A stretch of 41,617 nucleotides of DNA from Atribacterota bacterium (GCA_028696495.1 JAQVGY010000005.1:1-41617); one strand, 5' to 3'. Positions 1 through 8,363 are shown, counted from the stretch's first letter. Notes: a model not told the origin generated them from the sequence alone. A program made the numbers and translations.

Positions 1-5
1 TTTTT

Positions 6-83
6 TTATATCCCTTTTAACTTTACATAAGATATATTATCGGAAGTTATTTGTTTACCATTTATATATGTAATGAAAACCAT
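6..83 (-). CDS. possible 25-codon small ORF downstream of miaA
   Basis: An ATG-started frame of 25 codons ends in TAA and begins 25 bases after the miaA stop. The peptide begins MVFITYINGK and has mixed polar and hydrophobic composition. hfq often follows miaA in other bacteria, but this is not Hfq: it is too short and lacks the Sm motifs. I see no convincing Shine-Dalgarno sequence. A run of T lies just after the stop on the minus strand. It could be a real small protein, the start of a broken gene, or chance. I do not recognise it. Confidence 0.2.
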   Translation of the reverse strand: MVFITYINGKQITSDNISYVKLKGI

Positions 84-108
84 CTTATATCTTAAAACCA
101 ATACCAAT

Positions 109-1071
109 TCAATAACCTTCTCTTCTCATTATATTCACTATATTTGCCACACAATTATTTAAATCTGAACATTCATCCAAATTTATCCAGTAATCTACCT
201 TTATCTGATTTTTAAACCAGCTTAGTTGTCTCTTGGCAAAATTACGCGTCTTCTTTTTAATCATCTCAATTGCTTCTTCTTTCGATATGTATCCCTGCAG
301 ATATGATAATATTTGTTTATAGCCCAGGCCTTGCATAGAATTAAATTCATTCAAATTACCATATTTATCTTTTAATATTTTTATTTCTTCTATTAACCCT
401 TGATTGATTATTTTATCAACACGTTCATCAATTTTTTGATAAAGGTTCTCTCTATTTCTATTAATACATATGATAAAATAATTATAATCTTTTCCATTTC
501 CATTTCTGCGCCTGTTATCGTCTATATGAAATTGTGATATTGGTTTGCCTGCAATGTAAAATACTTCCAAAGCTCTTACTATTCTCCTGGTATCATTGAT
601 ACTTATCTTTTTAGAGTATTCTAAATCATATTTCTTAAGCTTGTTATATAGGAAAGCATTACCCTTTTCCTCAATCAGTTCATATAATTCATCTCTAATT
701 TTCTTGTTTTGCCCTGGACCTTTAAATATTGGATTGATGAGTGATTTAATGTATAGCCCTGTTCCGCCTACGATAAGAGGTTTTTTATTTCTACTCAATA
801 TATCAGAAATACATTTTTCAGCCTGTTCGCTGTATTGTTTTACATCGAAGCCTTCCCCTGGTTCGATTAAATCAATACAATGATGTTTATATCTTTTTAA
901 TATATTATTTTTAGGTTTATCAGTGCCAATATCCATATATTTATATATTTGCATTGAATCGGCGGAAATTATTTCAATATTGGGAATTATCTGAACGATT
1001 TTAATAGATATCTCTGTTTTCCCAATGGCTGTTGGCCCTGTTAATATAGCAATTTTATTCTCGTTTGACAT
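109..1071 (-). CDS. miaA: tRNA dimethylallyltransferase MiaA
   Basis: Transfers a dimethylallyl group to N6 of A37 in tRNAs that read UNN codons (i6A37). At 320 aa it has the usual family length. The P-loop GPTAIGKT is at residues 12-19, the substrate motif DSMQIYKYMDIGTDKP follows at about 38-53, and GGTGLYIKSL is near residue 103. The start overlaps the end of miaB by 17 bases, so the two are likely translationally coupled. This makes sense because MiaB acts on the MiaA product. The stop is TGA. The assignment is secure from these motifs. Confidence 0.97.
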   Translation of the reverse strand: MSNENKIAILTGPTAIGKTEISIKIVQIIPNIEIISADSMQIYKYMDIGTDKPKNNILKRYKHHCIDLIEPGEGFDVKQYSEQAEKCISDILSRNKKPLIVGGTGLYIKSLINPIFKGPGQNKKIRDELYELIEEKGNAFLYNKLKKYDLEYSKKISINDTRRIVRALEVFYIAGKPISQFHIDDNRRRNGNGKDYNYFIICINRNRENLYQKIDERVDKIINQGLIEEIKILKDKYGNLNEFNSMQGLGYKQILSYLQGYISKEEAIEMIKKKTRNFAKRQLSWFKNQIKVDYWINLDECSDLNNCVANIVNIMRREGY

Positions 1072-2425
1072 AAATTAATTCTCCAAACAAGGTATAGGCA
1101 TCTGCCTTTTTCACTTTTACATAGACCAATTTGGCTATCAAACTATCATTATTAGAATAAGAGAAAACTGCAACTTTGTTGGTTCTTGTTTTACCCCAGT
1201 ATTGGTTTTCTATCCCTTTTTTAGACCTATTTTCTACCAGCACTTCAACTGTTTTACCAATCAGGCTCTGATTTATCCTGCTGCTTATTTCTTTTTGCAC
1301 TTCCATTAAAGCCCATAAACGTTTTTTCTTAGTTAAAAGAGGTATCTCTTCACCTAAGAAAGGTGACAAAGTATTTTCTCGATTAGAATAGATAAAAGTA
1401 TAGCAAGAATCGAATTGTATATTTTGGCAGGCTTTAATTGTCTCCTGAAAATCTTCTTCTGTCTCCCCGGGAAATCCAACCATTATGTCTGTGGTAATAC
1501 TGGCATCTGGCATGCATTTCCTAATATTGTTAATTATATTATAATATTGTTTCATATTATATTTTCTATTCATTTTATTTAAAATATTGTCTGACCCGGA
1601 TTGGAGAGGCAGATGGATATGTTCACAAATTTTGCTACCATCTTTAATTACTTTAATTAAATCAAGGTTAAAATCCTTAGGATGTGAAGTAGTAAATCTG
1701 ATTCTTTTAATTTCTTCTATCTTATTAATTTGGGAAAGCAAGTTTAAAAAATTATCCTTATTGCTTAATCCTTGCCCGTATGAATTTACGTTTTGACCCA
1801 ATAACATTATCTCTTTATATTTTTTACTGGCTAATTCTTCAATTTCATCTATTATCTCTTTTGCCGCCCTGCTCTCTTCAGGACCCCTGGTATAAGGAAC
1901 AATACAATATGAACAAAAATTATTGCATCCTTTCATAATCTGAATATATGCCGTTATTGGGCTATGGTGTTTTATCGGTTTGTTAGCTAATTTTAGCGGC
2001 TCTCTATTATCACAGAAGATAATAGTTTCTTTTCCTTCATTTTGCCGGTAAAGTTCCATAATTTCCCGGAAAGATGTAATTTGGGAAGGTCCAAATATGA
2101 TATCAATATAAGGTATTTTCTTTGCAATATTCTCTATCTCTTTTTGCGCAAGACAACCACAAATTCCAAAAACAACTTCCGGATTATCTTCCTTAATTTG
2201 ACTGACCCTGCCTGCCATGCTGTAAATTTTTTGCTCTACTTTTTTTCTAACACAACAAGTATTCAGGATAATCAGGTCAGCATTATTCAAATCCGGAGTC
2301 TTTTTATAATCCATCTCTTCGAGTTGACCTGCCAGATATTCAGAATCATTAACATTCATCTGGCAACCATATGTCTTAATGAAATAAGATAAAACTCTTT
2401 CCTTTTTTCCTTTTTTAAAAACCAT
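1055..2425 (-). CDS. miaB: tRNA-2-methylthio-N6-dimethylallyladenosine synthase MiaB
   Basis: Radical-SAM methylthiotransferase that converts i6A37 to ms2i6A37. The N-terminal UPF0004 domain has cysteines for the auxiliary 4Fe-4S cluster at C21 (GCQMN), C57 (NTCC) and C91 (CLAQ). The radical-SAM motif CxxxCxxC is C167/C171/C174 (GCNNFCSYC). A TRAM domain forms the C-terminus. Length 456 aa is typical. The ATG is preceded by GGAG 11 bases upstream. It is first in a two-gene unit with miaA, and the upstream rny transcript is closed by a terminator, so miaB probably has its own promoter at 2498-2525. Confidence 0.97.
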   Translation of the reverse strand: MVFKKGKKERVLSYFIKTYGCQMNVNDSEYLAGQLEEMDYKKTPDLNNADLIILNTCCVRKKVEQKIYSMAGRVSQIKEDNPEVVFGICGCLAQKEIENIAKKIPYIDIIFGPSQITSFREIMELYRQNEGKETIIFCDNREPLKLANKPIKHHSPITAYIQIMKGCNNFCSYCIVPYTRGPEESRAAKEIIDEIEELASKKYKEIMLLGQNVNSYGQGLSNKDNFLNLLSQINKIEEIKRIRFTTSHPKDFNLDLIKVIKDGSKICEHIHLPLQSGSDNILNKMNRKYNMKQYYNIINNIRKCMPDASITTDIMVGFPGETEEDFQETIKACQNIQFDSCYTFIYSNRENTLSPFLGEEIPLLTKKKRLWALMEVQKEISSRINQSLIGKTVEVLVENRSKKGIENQYWGKTRTNKVAVFSYSNNDSLIAKLVYVKVKKADAYTLFGELIYVKRE

Positions 2426-2497
2426 TGTTTCTAAAACTCCATTAAATGCGATATCGGTTCAAATAGCAAGGAACCTGTTGTTAATTTACATTATCAT

Positions 2498-2525
2498 TTT
2501 ATATTTATCATAGCTATTATATCAA
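2498..2525 (-). promoter_or_regulatory. predicted sigma-A-type promoter for miaB-miaA
   Basis: On the minus strand, TTGATA (2520-2525) is separated by 16 bases from TATAAA (2498-2503). It lies between the rny terminator and miaB, where a promoter is needed. In the leader, GGTTC (minus) at 2471-2475 could pair with GAACC at 2456-2460 to form a small hairpin. Assigned by consensus match only. Confidence 0.5.
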
Positions 2526-2548
2526 AATATATTTAAATAATTTAGGCA

Positions 2549-2588
2549 ATAAAAAAAGAAGGAGATATTTTAAGTATACCCCCTTCTT
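2549..2588 (-). terminator. intrinsic terminator after rny
   Basis: A 13-bp stem pairs 2576-2588 with 2556-2568, with two G-U pairs and a 7-base loop (2569-2575). On the minus strand it is followed by a run of T (2551-2557). It lies about 40 bases after the rny stop and separates rny from miaB-miaA. It is one of the clearest rho-independent terminators in the window. Confidence 0.88.
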
Positions 2589-2628
2589 CTTAATTCCATT
2601 TAATAGTACTTGAAATCAAATTGAAAAC

Positions 2629-4170
2629 TTACTTTGCATATTCTACTGAACGTGTTTCACGGATAACATTAATCTTCACCTGACCAGGATAATCAATGTT
2701 TTTCTCAACTTTTTTAGATATATCCCTGGAAAGTTTTGTAGCCAGATAATCGTCAATTTCTAACGGATTAACTATTATCCTGATTTCACGACCAGCCTGA
2801 ATAGCATAAGATTTTTCAACTCCTTCAAATGAGTTAGCAATTTCTTCCAACTGTTGCAGTCTTTTAATATAAGTTTCCAGCATCTCCCTTCTTGCCCCAG
2901 GTCTGGAAGCAGAAATAGCATCTGCGGCTTGTATTAAAATTGCCTCGGCTGATTCAGGTTTTTCATCTTCATGATGTGCAGCTATAGCATTTATTACTTT
3001 GAGTGATTCTCCATTCTTCCTGGCAATATCTGCACCTATTAGCGCATGCGGCCCTTCGACTTCCATGTTAGCAGATTTTCCAATATCATGAAGAAGCCCG
3101 GCTCTTCTACTCAAACTTGAATTTAAGCCTAGCTCATCTGCCATCATCCCTGCAAAATATGCTACTTCTTTAGAATGTTGTAACACATTCTGTCCATAAC
3201 TTGTTCTGTATTTCAGTTTACCCAGGATGTTGATTAATTTTGGGTTCAAATTTCTTACATTTGTCTCAAATACAGCTTTTTCGCCCTCTTCTTTTATATT
3301 GTTTTCTACAATTTTTTTGGAAGATTCTATTACTTCTTCTATCCTGGCCGGTTGAATTCTACCATCTGTAATTAATTTTTCCAGTGCAATTCTTGCAATT
3401 TCACGTCTGACAGGATCAAAACCAGAAATAATAACTGCCTCTGGTGTATCATCAACAATAAGGTCAACCCCTGCTATCCTCTCAAAAGTCCTGATGTTTC
3501 TACCCTCCCTGCCAATTATGCGCCCCTTCATGTCTTCATTGGGAAGATGAACTACAGATATTGTCGACTCAACGGTATAATCAGAGGAATAACGTTGAAT
3601 TGCCATAGATAGAATGTTCTGTGCCTTCTTTTCACCCTCTTCTTTGGCTTTTTCTTCAATGTTTTTTATGATTTTCCCTGCTTCATGGTTTAACTCCTTT
3701 TCAAGAAGATTGAGCAACTCCTGTTTAGCCTCTTCGATATTTATCTTTGATATTCTCAGCAATTCGTCCCTTTGCTTCTGGTGGAGTTCATTGATTTCTT
3801 GTAATTTTTGTTCTACTTCTTTCTCTTGTGTATCAATCTGCTTCTGCTTACTCTCAATCACTTCTATTTTTTGCACTAAACTATTACTTTTTTTTATCAG
3901 CTGCTCATTTATACTTTCTAACTTATTCCTTTTTTGCTGGCATTCAATCTCGCTCTTCCTGATAATTTGATACGATTCTTCTTTTGCTTGCAATTGTGCC
4001 TCTTTTTTGATTGATTCAGCTTCTTTTTTGGAATTTTCAATTATCTTTTTACCACTTTCTTCACATGCAGACAATTTAGTCTTTGCTATATAATTGGCCA
4101 AGAAAAAGCCTAATGGTATTCCGATTAAAAAAATTAATATGGACAAAATATATATGTTAATGGCTTTCAC
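2629..4170 (-). CDS. rny: ribonuclease Y (membrane-anchored endoribonuclease)
   Basis: RNase Y starts mRNA decay in many bacteria and sits at the membrane. The 513 aa protein has an N-terminal transmembrane helix (about residues 7-28), a long charged coiled coil (about 35-190), a KH domain with GRIIGREGRN at 216-225, and an HD domain with HD at 361-362 and HH near 389. The GTG used here lies directly against the G-rich Shine-Dalgarno sequence with no spacer. Three codons on, an ATT has the normal 8-base spacing, so the true start is uncertain by three residues. The gene has its own upstream promoter and a downstream terminator. It follows recA-recX, as in Firmicutes order. Confidence 0.96.
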   Translation of the reverse strand: MKAINIYILSILIFLIGIPLGFFLANYIAKTKLSACEESGKKIIENSKKEAESIKKEAQLQAKEESYQIIRKSEIECQQKRNKLESINEQLIKKSNSLVQKIEVIESKQKQIDTQEKEVEQKLQEINELHQKQRDELLRISKINIEEAKQELLNLLEKELNHEAGKIIKNIEEKAKEEGEKKAQNILSMAIQRYSSDYTVESTISVVHLPNEDMKGRIIGREGRNIRTFERIAGVDLIVDDTPEAVIISGFDPVRREIARIALEKLITDGRIQPARIEEVIESSKKIVENNIKEEGEKAVFETNVRNLNPKLINILGKLKYRTSYGQNVLQHSKEVAYFAGMMADELGLNSSLSRRAGLLHDIGKSANMEVEGPHALIGADIARKNGESLKVINAIAAHHEDEKPESAEAILIQAADAISASRPGARREMLETYIKRLQQLEEIANSFEGVEKSYAIQAGREIRIIVNPLEIDDYLATKLSRDISKKVEKNIDYPGQVKINVIRETRSVEYAK

Positions 4171-4329
4171 CCCCTATTCAATTTAAAAGGTACAAAAAAA
4201 TGTTTACATAAATATTTAGCACTACAAATTATATTCAAAAACGTTATAATTTCTTCTTAGCACAACTATTCATCTAAAAAAAATAATGGCACAAAACACA
4301 AAAATATTTTAAGTACAATTAACTGTAAC

Positions 4330-4358
4330 ATTTTAACCTTTAATAAAATAAATGTCAA
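4330..4358 (-). promoter_or_regulatory. predicted sigma-A-type promoter for rny
   Basis: A perfect -35 TTGACA (4353-4358) is separated by 17 bases from -10 TAAAAT (4330-4335) on the minus strand, just after the recX stop. Transcription would start near 4323, giving a leader of about 150 bases before rny. The leader is very AT-rich. It holds a weak near-palindrome (around 4200-4220) next to a T run, which I do not call a terminator. Confidence 0.75.
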
Positions 4359-4383
4359 ATTGAACGAAAATGTGGTCTTTCAT

Positions 4384-5040
4384 CTATAATTCAGTATTTT
4401 CCGTTTCCAAAAATTCCTCATAAATTCTTTGAATTACTGTATTAGAAAAACCTTGCCTCTTCAATAAACTGATGATTTTCACAGGTTTTAATTCTATATT
4501 CTTCGAATGAAGAGAAAATTGTTTTTTCCTGATTAATTGCTTGGCTAATGCTAATTCGTCTTCATACTGTTCGAAAAATGAGTCAATGGCACTGTCAATT
4601 ATCTTTTTATCAATCCCCTTTTTAAATAATTCATTTCTCAGTTTTATCCTCCCGGCAGGTTTTTTGCCAACCTGGTATCTAATCCACTGGATAGCAAAAT
4701 CTCGGTCATTAATAAGGTTTTCTTCTTTCAGCCAATTGATGGTATTTTTTATTATATTTAATTGGTATTTTTTATTATATAATTTTTTTTCGATTTCCCA
4801 TTCGGAGCGGGGCCTATAAGAAAGAAATCTGATAGCTTCAATTTTAGCACTTGAAAGCATAGAATTTTGCTCAATAATTTCCAACATCTGCTCGGAGACT
4901 GTTTCTCCGATATGAAGATTTAAATCTTGGACAACACTATAGTCAATTTCAGCGAATAATTCACTATTTATATATAATTTTACTATATTGAGATTGTTTT
5001 TTTTAATCTTAATATCAGTTATTTGGTAATTTTTTGTCAT
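4384..5040 (-). CDS. recX: RecX regulatory protein
   Basis: RecX binds RecA filaments and modulates recombinase activity. The 218 aa protein has an N-terminal segment resembling the Firmicutes form of the family, then the three-helix repeats. Typical pieces are SYRPRSEWEIEKKLY, the INDRDFAIQWIRY region and the RIKLRNELFKKGI region. The start overlaps the recA 3' end by 26 bases, the classic recA-recX coupling. The stop is TAG. The low conservation of the family makes motifs less sharp, but context and repeats agree. Confidence 0.9.
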   Translation of the reverse strand: MTKNYQITDIKIKKNNLNIVKLYINSELFAEIDYSVVQDLNLHIGETVSEQMLEIIEQNSMLSSAKIEAIRFLSYRPRSEWEIEKKLYNKKYQLNIIKNTINWLKEENLINDRDFAIQWIRYQVGKKPAGRIKLRNELFKKGIDKKIIDSAIDSFFEQYEDELALAKQLIRKKQFSLHSKNIELKPVKIISLLKRQGFSNTVIQRIYEEFLETENTEL

Positions 5041-6070
5041 CTGGAGAATTATTTTCTAAATTAGGAATGTTGGCAGATTTTAATATTTTCTGTTCTATTT
5101 CTTTTGCCAATTCTGGGTTTTCCGATAAAAATGTCTTTGTATTTTCCTTCCCCTGCCCCAGTTGCTTATCATTATAAGAAAACCAGGTACCTGATTTTTG
5201 TATTATCCCATACTGGTTTCCCAAATTTAATATATCTCCCTCTTTGGAAATGCCTTTACCAAAAATTATATCAAATTCAGCTTCCCTAAATGGTGGTGCC
5301 ATCTTATTTTTTACAACTTTAACCTTTACTTCTATTCCTATATTGGCTTCATTCTTTTTAATTGAAGCCCTCTTTCTGATATCCAATCTAATTGATGAAT
5401 AGAACTTCAACGCTCTTCCACCAGGTGTTGTCTCTGGATTTCCAAAGATAATACCTATCTTCTCTCTTATTTGATTAACAAATACTGTGGTAGTTCTAGA
5501 TTTATTAATGATTGCCGTTAGTTTTCTTAACGCCTGGGACATCAAACGGGCTTGTAAACCCATTGAAGCATCACCCATATCCCCTTCTATCTCAGCTTTG
5601 GGTACCAATGCGGCAACAGAATCGATAACGATAATATCCACAGCATTACTTCTCACTAAAGATTCAGTAATCTCCAGTGCCTGCTCTCCGGTATCCGGTT
5701 GAGCAATAATAAGTTCATCAATATTAATGCCAATATTTTTGGCATAAATTGGATCAAGTGCATGTTCTGCATCGATAAATGCTGCTATCCCCTTATTTTT
5801 CTGAGCTTCTGCTATCATATGTAAAGCCAGGGTAGTCTTTCCAGATGATTCCGGGCCATAGATTTCCACTATTCTTCCCCTTGGTACACCACCAATACCT
5901 AATGCTATATCGAGGGCCAGAGACCCGGTAGAAATAATATTACTGCCCGTAACTTTCGGGCGATCACCAAATTTCATGATAGAGCCTTTTCCAAAACGAT
6001 GCTCTATATTATCCATAGCCATTTTCAAAGCCTTCTCTCTTTCGGAAATATTGCTTTTGTCTTCTTTCAT
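5015..6070 (-). CDS. recA: recombinase RecA
   Basis: ATP-dependent strand-exchange protein, also the co-protease for LexA-type repressors. The 351 aa length is normal. Walker A GPESSGKTT is at residues 72-80, the Walker B segment DIIVIDSVAAL is near 145, and the loop motif FVNQIREKIG is present. The C-terminus is acidic and polar, as usual. The ATG is preceded by GAGGAG about 11 bases upstream. It is followed by recX with overlap. The upstream region holds a TATAAT hexamer and an imperfect dyad (see 6105-6123). Confidence 0.98.
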   Translation of the reverse strand: MKEDKSNISEREKALKMAMDNIEHRFGKGSIMKFGDRPKVTGSNIISTGSLALDIALGIGGVPRGRIVEIYGPESSGKTTLALHMIAEAQKNKGIAAFIDAEHALDPIYAKNIGINIDELIIAQPDTGEQALEITESLVRSNAVDIIVIDSVAALVPKAEIEGDMGDASMGLQARLMSQALRKLTAIINKSRTTTVFVNQIREKIGIIFGNPETTPGGRALKFYSSIRLDIRKRASIKKNEANIGIEVKVKVVKNKMAPPFREAEFDIIFGKGISKEGDILNLGNQYGIIQKSGTWFSYNDKQLGQGKENTKTFLSENPELAKEIEQKILKSANIPNLENNSPDDKKLPNN

Positions 6071-6104
6071 AACTATTCTTACTCCTCTTTAACGAATTGT
6101 CTAC

Positions 6105-6138
6105 GGCATTGTATAATATTGCCTTCATTCTTATTATA
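6105..6138 (-). promoter_or_regulatory. recA promoter -10 and candidate operator dyad
   Basis: TATAAT lies at 6133-6138 on the minus strand, with no good -35 (nearest is TTCTGG-like). Between it and the ribosome-binding site is an imperfect 19-base dyad at 6105-6123 with outer arms GGCA/TGCC. SOS control of recA is common, but the dyad does not match the Bacillus or E. coli LexA boxes, so an operator role is a guess. Confidence 0.3.
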
Positions 6139-6206
6139 ACTTATCTTTTAAAACCAGAATTTATCATTTTAGAATTGTATGGAAACCTGTCCTTTGAAAT
6201 CAAAGT

Positions 6207-6689
6207 TTAAGTTTGAGCCGTGAGTGGAAAACTTTTAATAATAGTATATATTGGTCCCTCTTTGAGCAACTGGCTCTCCATCAGTTCTATTGTCTTGACC
6301 GGCTCAGTTAAAGGATTAATCTTGATATTTTTTATACATTCACTCAATTGGTGTTGATGTTCTATGTATTTTATCCTTGCCAGGGTAATATGTGGCTTAA
6401 ATTGATTTTCTTTCTCATAGAATGGTTCTGATTTTAATTCCTTTTCAATAGATTGGTATATATTTGTGATTATATCATTCCCTTTTTCAATACCTATCCA
6501 GATAACTCTCGGTCTGCTAATATTGGGAAAAACACCTATATTTTTGGAAAGCTCTGCTCTAAAATGTTGATATTCTGTAGAAACATTTTGTAATATAGCT
6601 GAAGTTTTTTCAATTTCTTTACAGTTTAAATCACCTAAGAATTTTAAGGAAATATGTAGATTCTCCTTTTCCACAAATTTAACCTTCAT
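6207..6689 (-). CDS. thpR: RNA 2',3'-cyclic phosphodiesterase ThpR (LigT family), N-terminus displaced
   Basis: 2H phosphoesterase that opens 2',3'-cyclic phosphates on RNA ends. Both catalytic HxT/S motifs are present: HISLKFLGD near residue 12 and HITLARIK near residue 101. The family normally has about 40 residues before the first motif, beginning with an FIAI strand. Here the first ATG (6687-6689) skips that part and has no Shine-Dalgarno sequence. The missing part is encoded in the same frame upstream (RTFIAINL and onward, 6690 to about 6782) but lacks an in-frame ATG, GTG or TTG there. The gene is therefore either started at a rare codon (ATC 6801-6803 or ATT 6795-6797) or frameshifted near its start. 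It lies between DUF4416 and recA, a position where thpR is often found. Confidence 0.85.
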   Translation of the reverse strand: MKVKFVEKENLHISLKFLGDLNCKEIEKTSAILQNVSTEYQHFRAELSKNIGVFPNISRPRVIWIGIEKGNDIITNIYQSIEKELKSEPFYEKENQFKPHITLARIKYIEHQHQLSECIKNIKINPLTEPVKTIELMESQLLKEGPIYTIIKSFPLTAQT

Positions 6690-6803
6690 TTTACAATAAT
6701 CTCTTGTCTGACCAATTTCTTTTTGTATTTTAGATATATATTCTTTAATTTCATTATTAAGGTTAATTGCGATAAAGGTTCTTTTTGTATCATTAATACT
6801 GAT
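6690..6803 (-). other. in-frame N-terminal coding extension of thpR without a normal start codon
   Basis: Translating upstream in the thpR frame gives a convincing family N-terminus (RTFIAINL, then a helix with NNEIKEYISKIQKE). GGAG on the minus strand (6811-6814) is 7 bases from an ATC codon (6801-6803). Alternatively an ATG at 6791-6793, one frame off, reads M-I-Q-K and would join the frame if the A run at 6782-6786 had six rather than five A. Either a rare start codon or a one-base deletion explains this. Confidence 0.7.
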
Positions 6804-6804
6804 A

Positions 6805-7395
6805 TTATTTCTCCATTTTTTGTTTAATATAATTTTTGTTATGATAGCCTCTAATCTCTTTTTTGTATTGTTCTCTAACTCTATTAAGAAAAGAGATGTA
6901 TAATTCGGTTTGATAGTTTTGGTAAGTCCACTCCAGAGGATGGTAAGTAGAATTCATAAATCTGAGAGTAATTTCAGCATATATCCCTTGTTTGAGATAA
7001 ATGCGAGCAGGTCCATCTTTGGTACTTGCCAGGATAAACTTATTGAGTGTTACATAGCCCGGGTCAAGATTTACTTTCCTCTTATTTTCTATTACCTCAT
7101 CAAGACAATCACTTCTGGTACCAAATATTAATTCCCATTTATTACTGTTAATTTTTATACTACTCAACCGGCCGGGAAGGATTAATTTCTCAAAGGAAAC
7201 CAATTTTTGTTTCAGCCCATCTCCCATTTCATCTCGATAATAGCTGGTGTAGTCAAATGGCTGAAAATCACTTTCCATATCTATTTTGCCAAAATAATCA
7301 ATCAATAAATTCTTTGCTTCATAAAAAAGGTCATTATCGGCACTAATAATACTAAATATCAATTTAACCGGATTAGGCAGAAGTATCTTTCCCAT
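6805..7395 (-). CDS. DUF4416 family protein of unknown function
   Basis: Recognised as DUF4416 from the N-terminus MGKILLPNPVKL, the central FDYTSYYRDEMG stretch, and the DPGYVTLNKFILASTKDGPARIYL region. The function is unknown. I chose the ATG at 7395 because family members begin MGK. A TTG three codons earlier is also possible, and neither has a clear Shine-Dalgarno sequence. The last 17 or so residues form a basic tail. It lies 17 bases after rodZ, and its stop is close to the probable thpR start, so rodZ-DUF4416-thpR looks like one unit. Confidence 0.85.
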   Translation of the reverse strand: MGKILLPNPVKLIFSIISADNDLFYEAKNLLIDYFGKIDMESDFQPFDYTSYYRDEMGDGLKQKLVSFEKLILPGRLSSIKINSNKWELIFGTRSDCLDEVIENKRKVNLDPGYVTLNKFILASTKDGPARIYLKQGIYAEITLRFMNSTYHPLEWTYQNYQTELYISFLNRVREQYKKEIRGYHNKNYIKQKMEK

Positions 7396-7412
7396 TTTTT
7401 TCAAATCAATAA

Positions 7413-8234
7413 TTAATTATTTTCTGGCATTATTTGATAACCTATAAGACGATGATTATCTAAAGGCTGGGGTTCTAAGGCATTATCATTATATGAAACA
7501 TTAACACGATTTGGGCTGGTGGTTATTAGTGAAACCAGGCTATCTGATTTCACTGCAATTCTTTCTTCCGATGTAATAATTCCTTCAAATAAAACCTGGT
7601 CATCCTGTATTATTTTTATCCAGCTTGGCTCTTCAGCAATAAGCTCTATCGGCTTATAATCAGGTAATGGAGCTAAAATAACAACATCTTGAACTTCAGG
7701 GATTTCCTCTGATTCAATATTTTCTCTGGCTATCTCCAGCATCTCCTGTTCAATTGCTTTTTCCTGGAGAATATCCTCTTTTTCAACTAAAGAATTAGAA
7801 GGTTGCCTGAGTGTATGTATGAATTGGTTTAAGACAAAAAGGAAGCCACCTATTAAGAGTATAACCAGGGCTGCTTTGAATAAAGGAATAACATTGATTG
7901 ACTTTTTTTCTTTTTTTGCAGGCATTCTCTTTCTTTTTTGAGAAAAATATCTACCTGTCTTTCTTGTCTTTAATTGCGGTTCAGGTTCAGCTGGCTTGGA
8001 AACCTGTTCTGGTTTATCTAAAAGCTGGTCAATAAAGTCCTGGTCTATCTGAAGATAATTAGCATAGTTCCTTAAATAACCAACAAAGTATGTTTTTCCG
8101 GGAAGAACGCTCTCATCACCTTCTTCTATAGCAGTTAAATATTTTTTCCTAATTTTAAGAGATTGTTCTGCATCATCCAAAGAGATACCCAATTCAATTC
8201 TTTTATTCCTCAAGTATTCTCCTATTTCTTTCAT
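7413..8234 (-). CDS. rodZ: RodZ-like helix-turn-helix membrane protein
   Basis: RodZ links the cell-shape machinery (MreB) to the membrane. The 273 aa protein has an N-terminal HTH_25-type domain (about residues 1-70, EIGEYLRNKRIELGISLDD), a basic juxtamembrane stretch (about 91-112), one transmembrane helix (about 115-138) and an extracytoplasmic C-terminal DUF4115-like domain (about 200-273). The ATG has GGGGAG 9 bases upstream. The position between the ABC transporter and recA matches the Firmicutes order, where it is ymfM. The pgsA and cinA genes usually found next to it are absent. Confidence 0.88.
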   Translation of the reverse strand: MKEIGEYLRNKRIELGISLDDAEQSLKIRKKYLTAIEEGDESVLPGKTYFVGYLRNYANYLQIDQDFIDQLLDKPEQVSKPAEPEPQLKTRKTGRYFSQKRKRMPAKKEKKSINVIPLFKAALVILLIGGFLFVLNQFIHTLRQPSNSLVEKEDILQEKAIEQEMLEIARENIESEEIPEVQDVVILAPLPDYKPIELIAEEPSWIKIIQDDQVLFEGIITSEERIAVKSDSLVSLITTSPNRVNVSYNDNALEPQPLDNHRLIGYQIMPENN

Positions 8235-8347
8235 CTTTAATAGCTCCCCTACTGTTATTTATTGCCAGAGGCTTTGAGGTTTACGGTATTATCATATTTT
8301 TATCATTAAAATATCTTTATAATTATTATAAATTAGAAAGATTTAAA

Positions 8348-8363
8348 CTATTATAAATAATAG
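8348..8363. repeat. small perfect AT-rich palindrome in the rodZ leader region
   Basis: CTATTAT and ATAATAG form a 7-bp perfect inverted repeat with a 2-base spacer, between the permease stop and rodZ. It lacks a T tract on either strand, so it is not a good terminator. It might be a protein site or a chance AT palindrome. No clear promoter for rodZ was found in 8235-8411. Confidence 0.3.

Noticed and set aside
2450..2480. GGTTCAAAT resembling a tRNA T-loop
   Set aside because: Flanking bases do not pair as a T stem, and no acceptor, D or anticodon arm can be built around it.
4195..4225. Terminator in the rny leader
   Set aside because: The near-palindrome beside the T run is almost pure A-T with a mismatch and would be very unstable.
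8348..8363. Terminator for the ABC permease operon
   Set aside because: The 7-bp stem is all A-T except its closing pair, and no T run follows on the minus strand.
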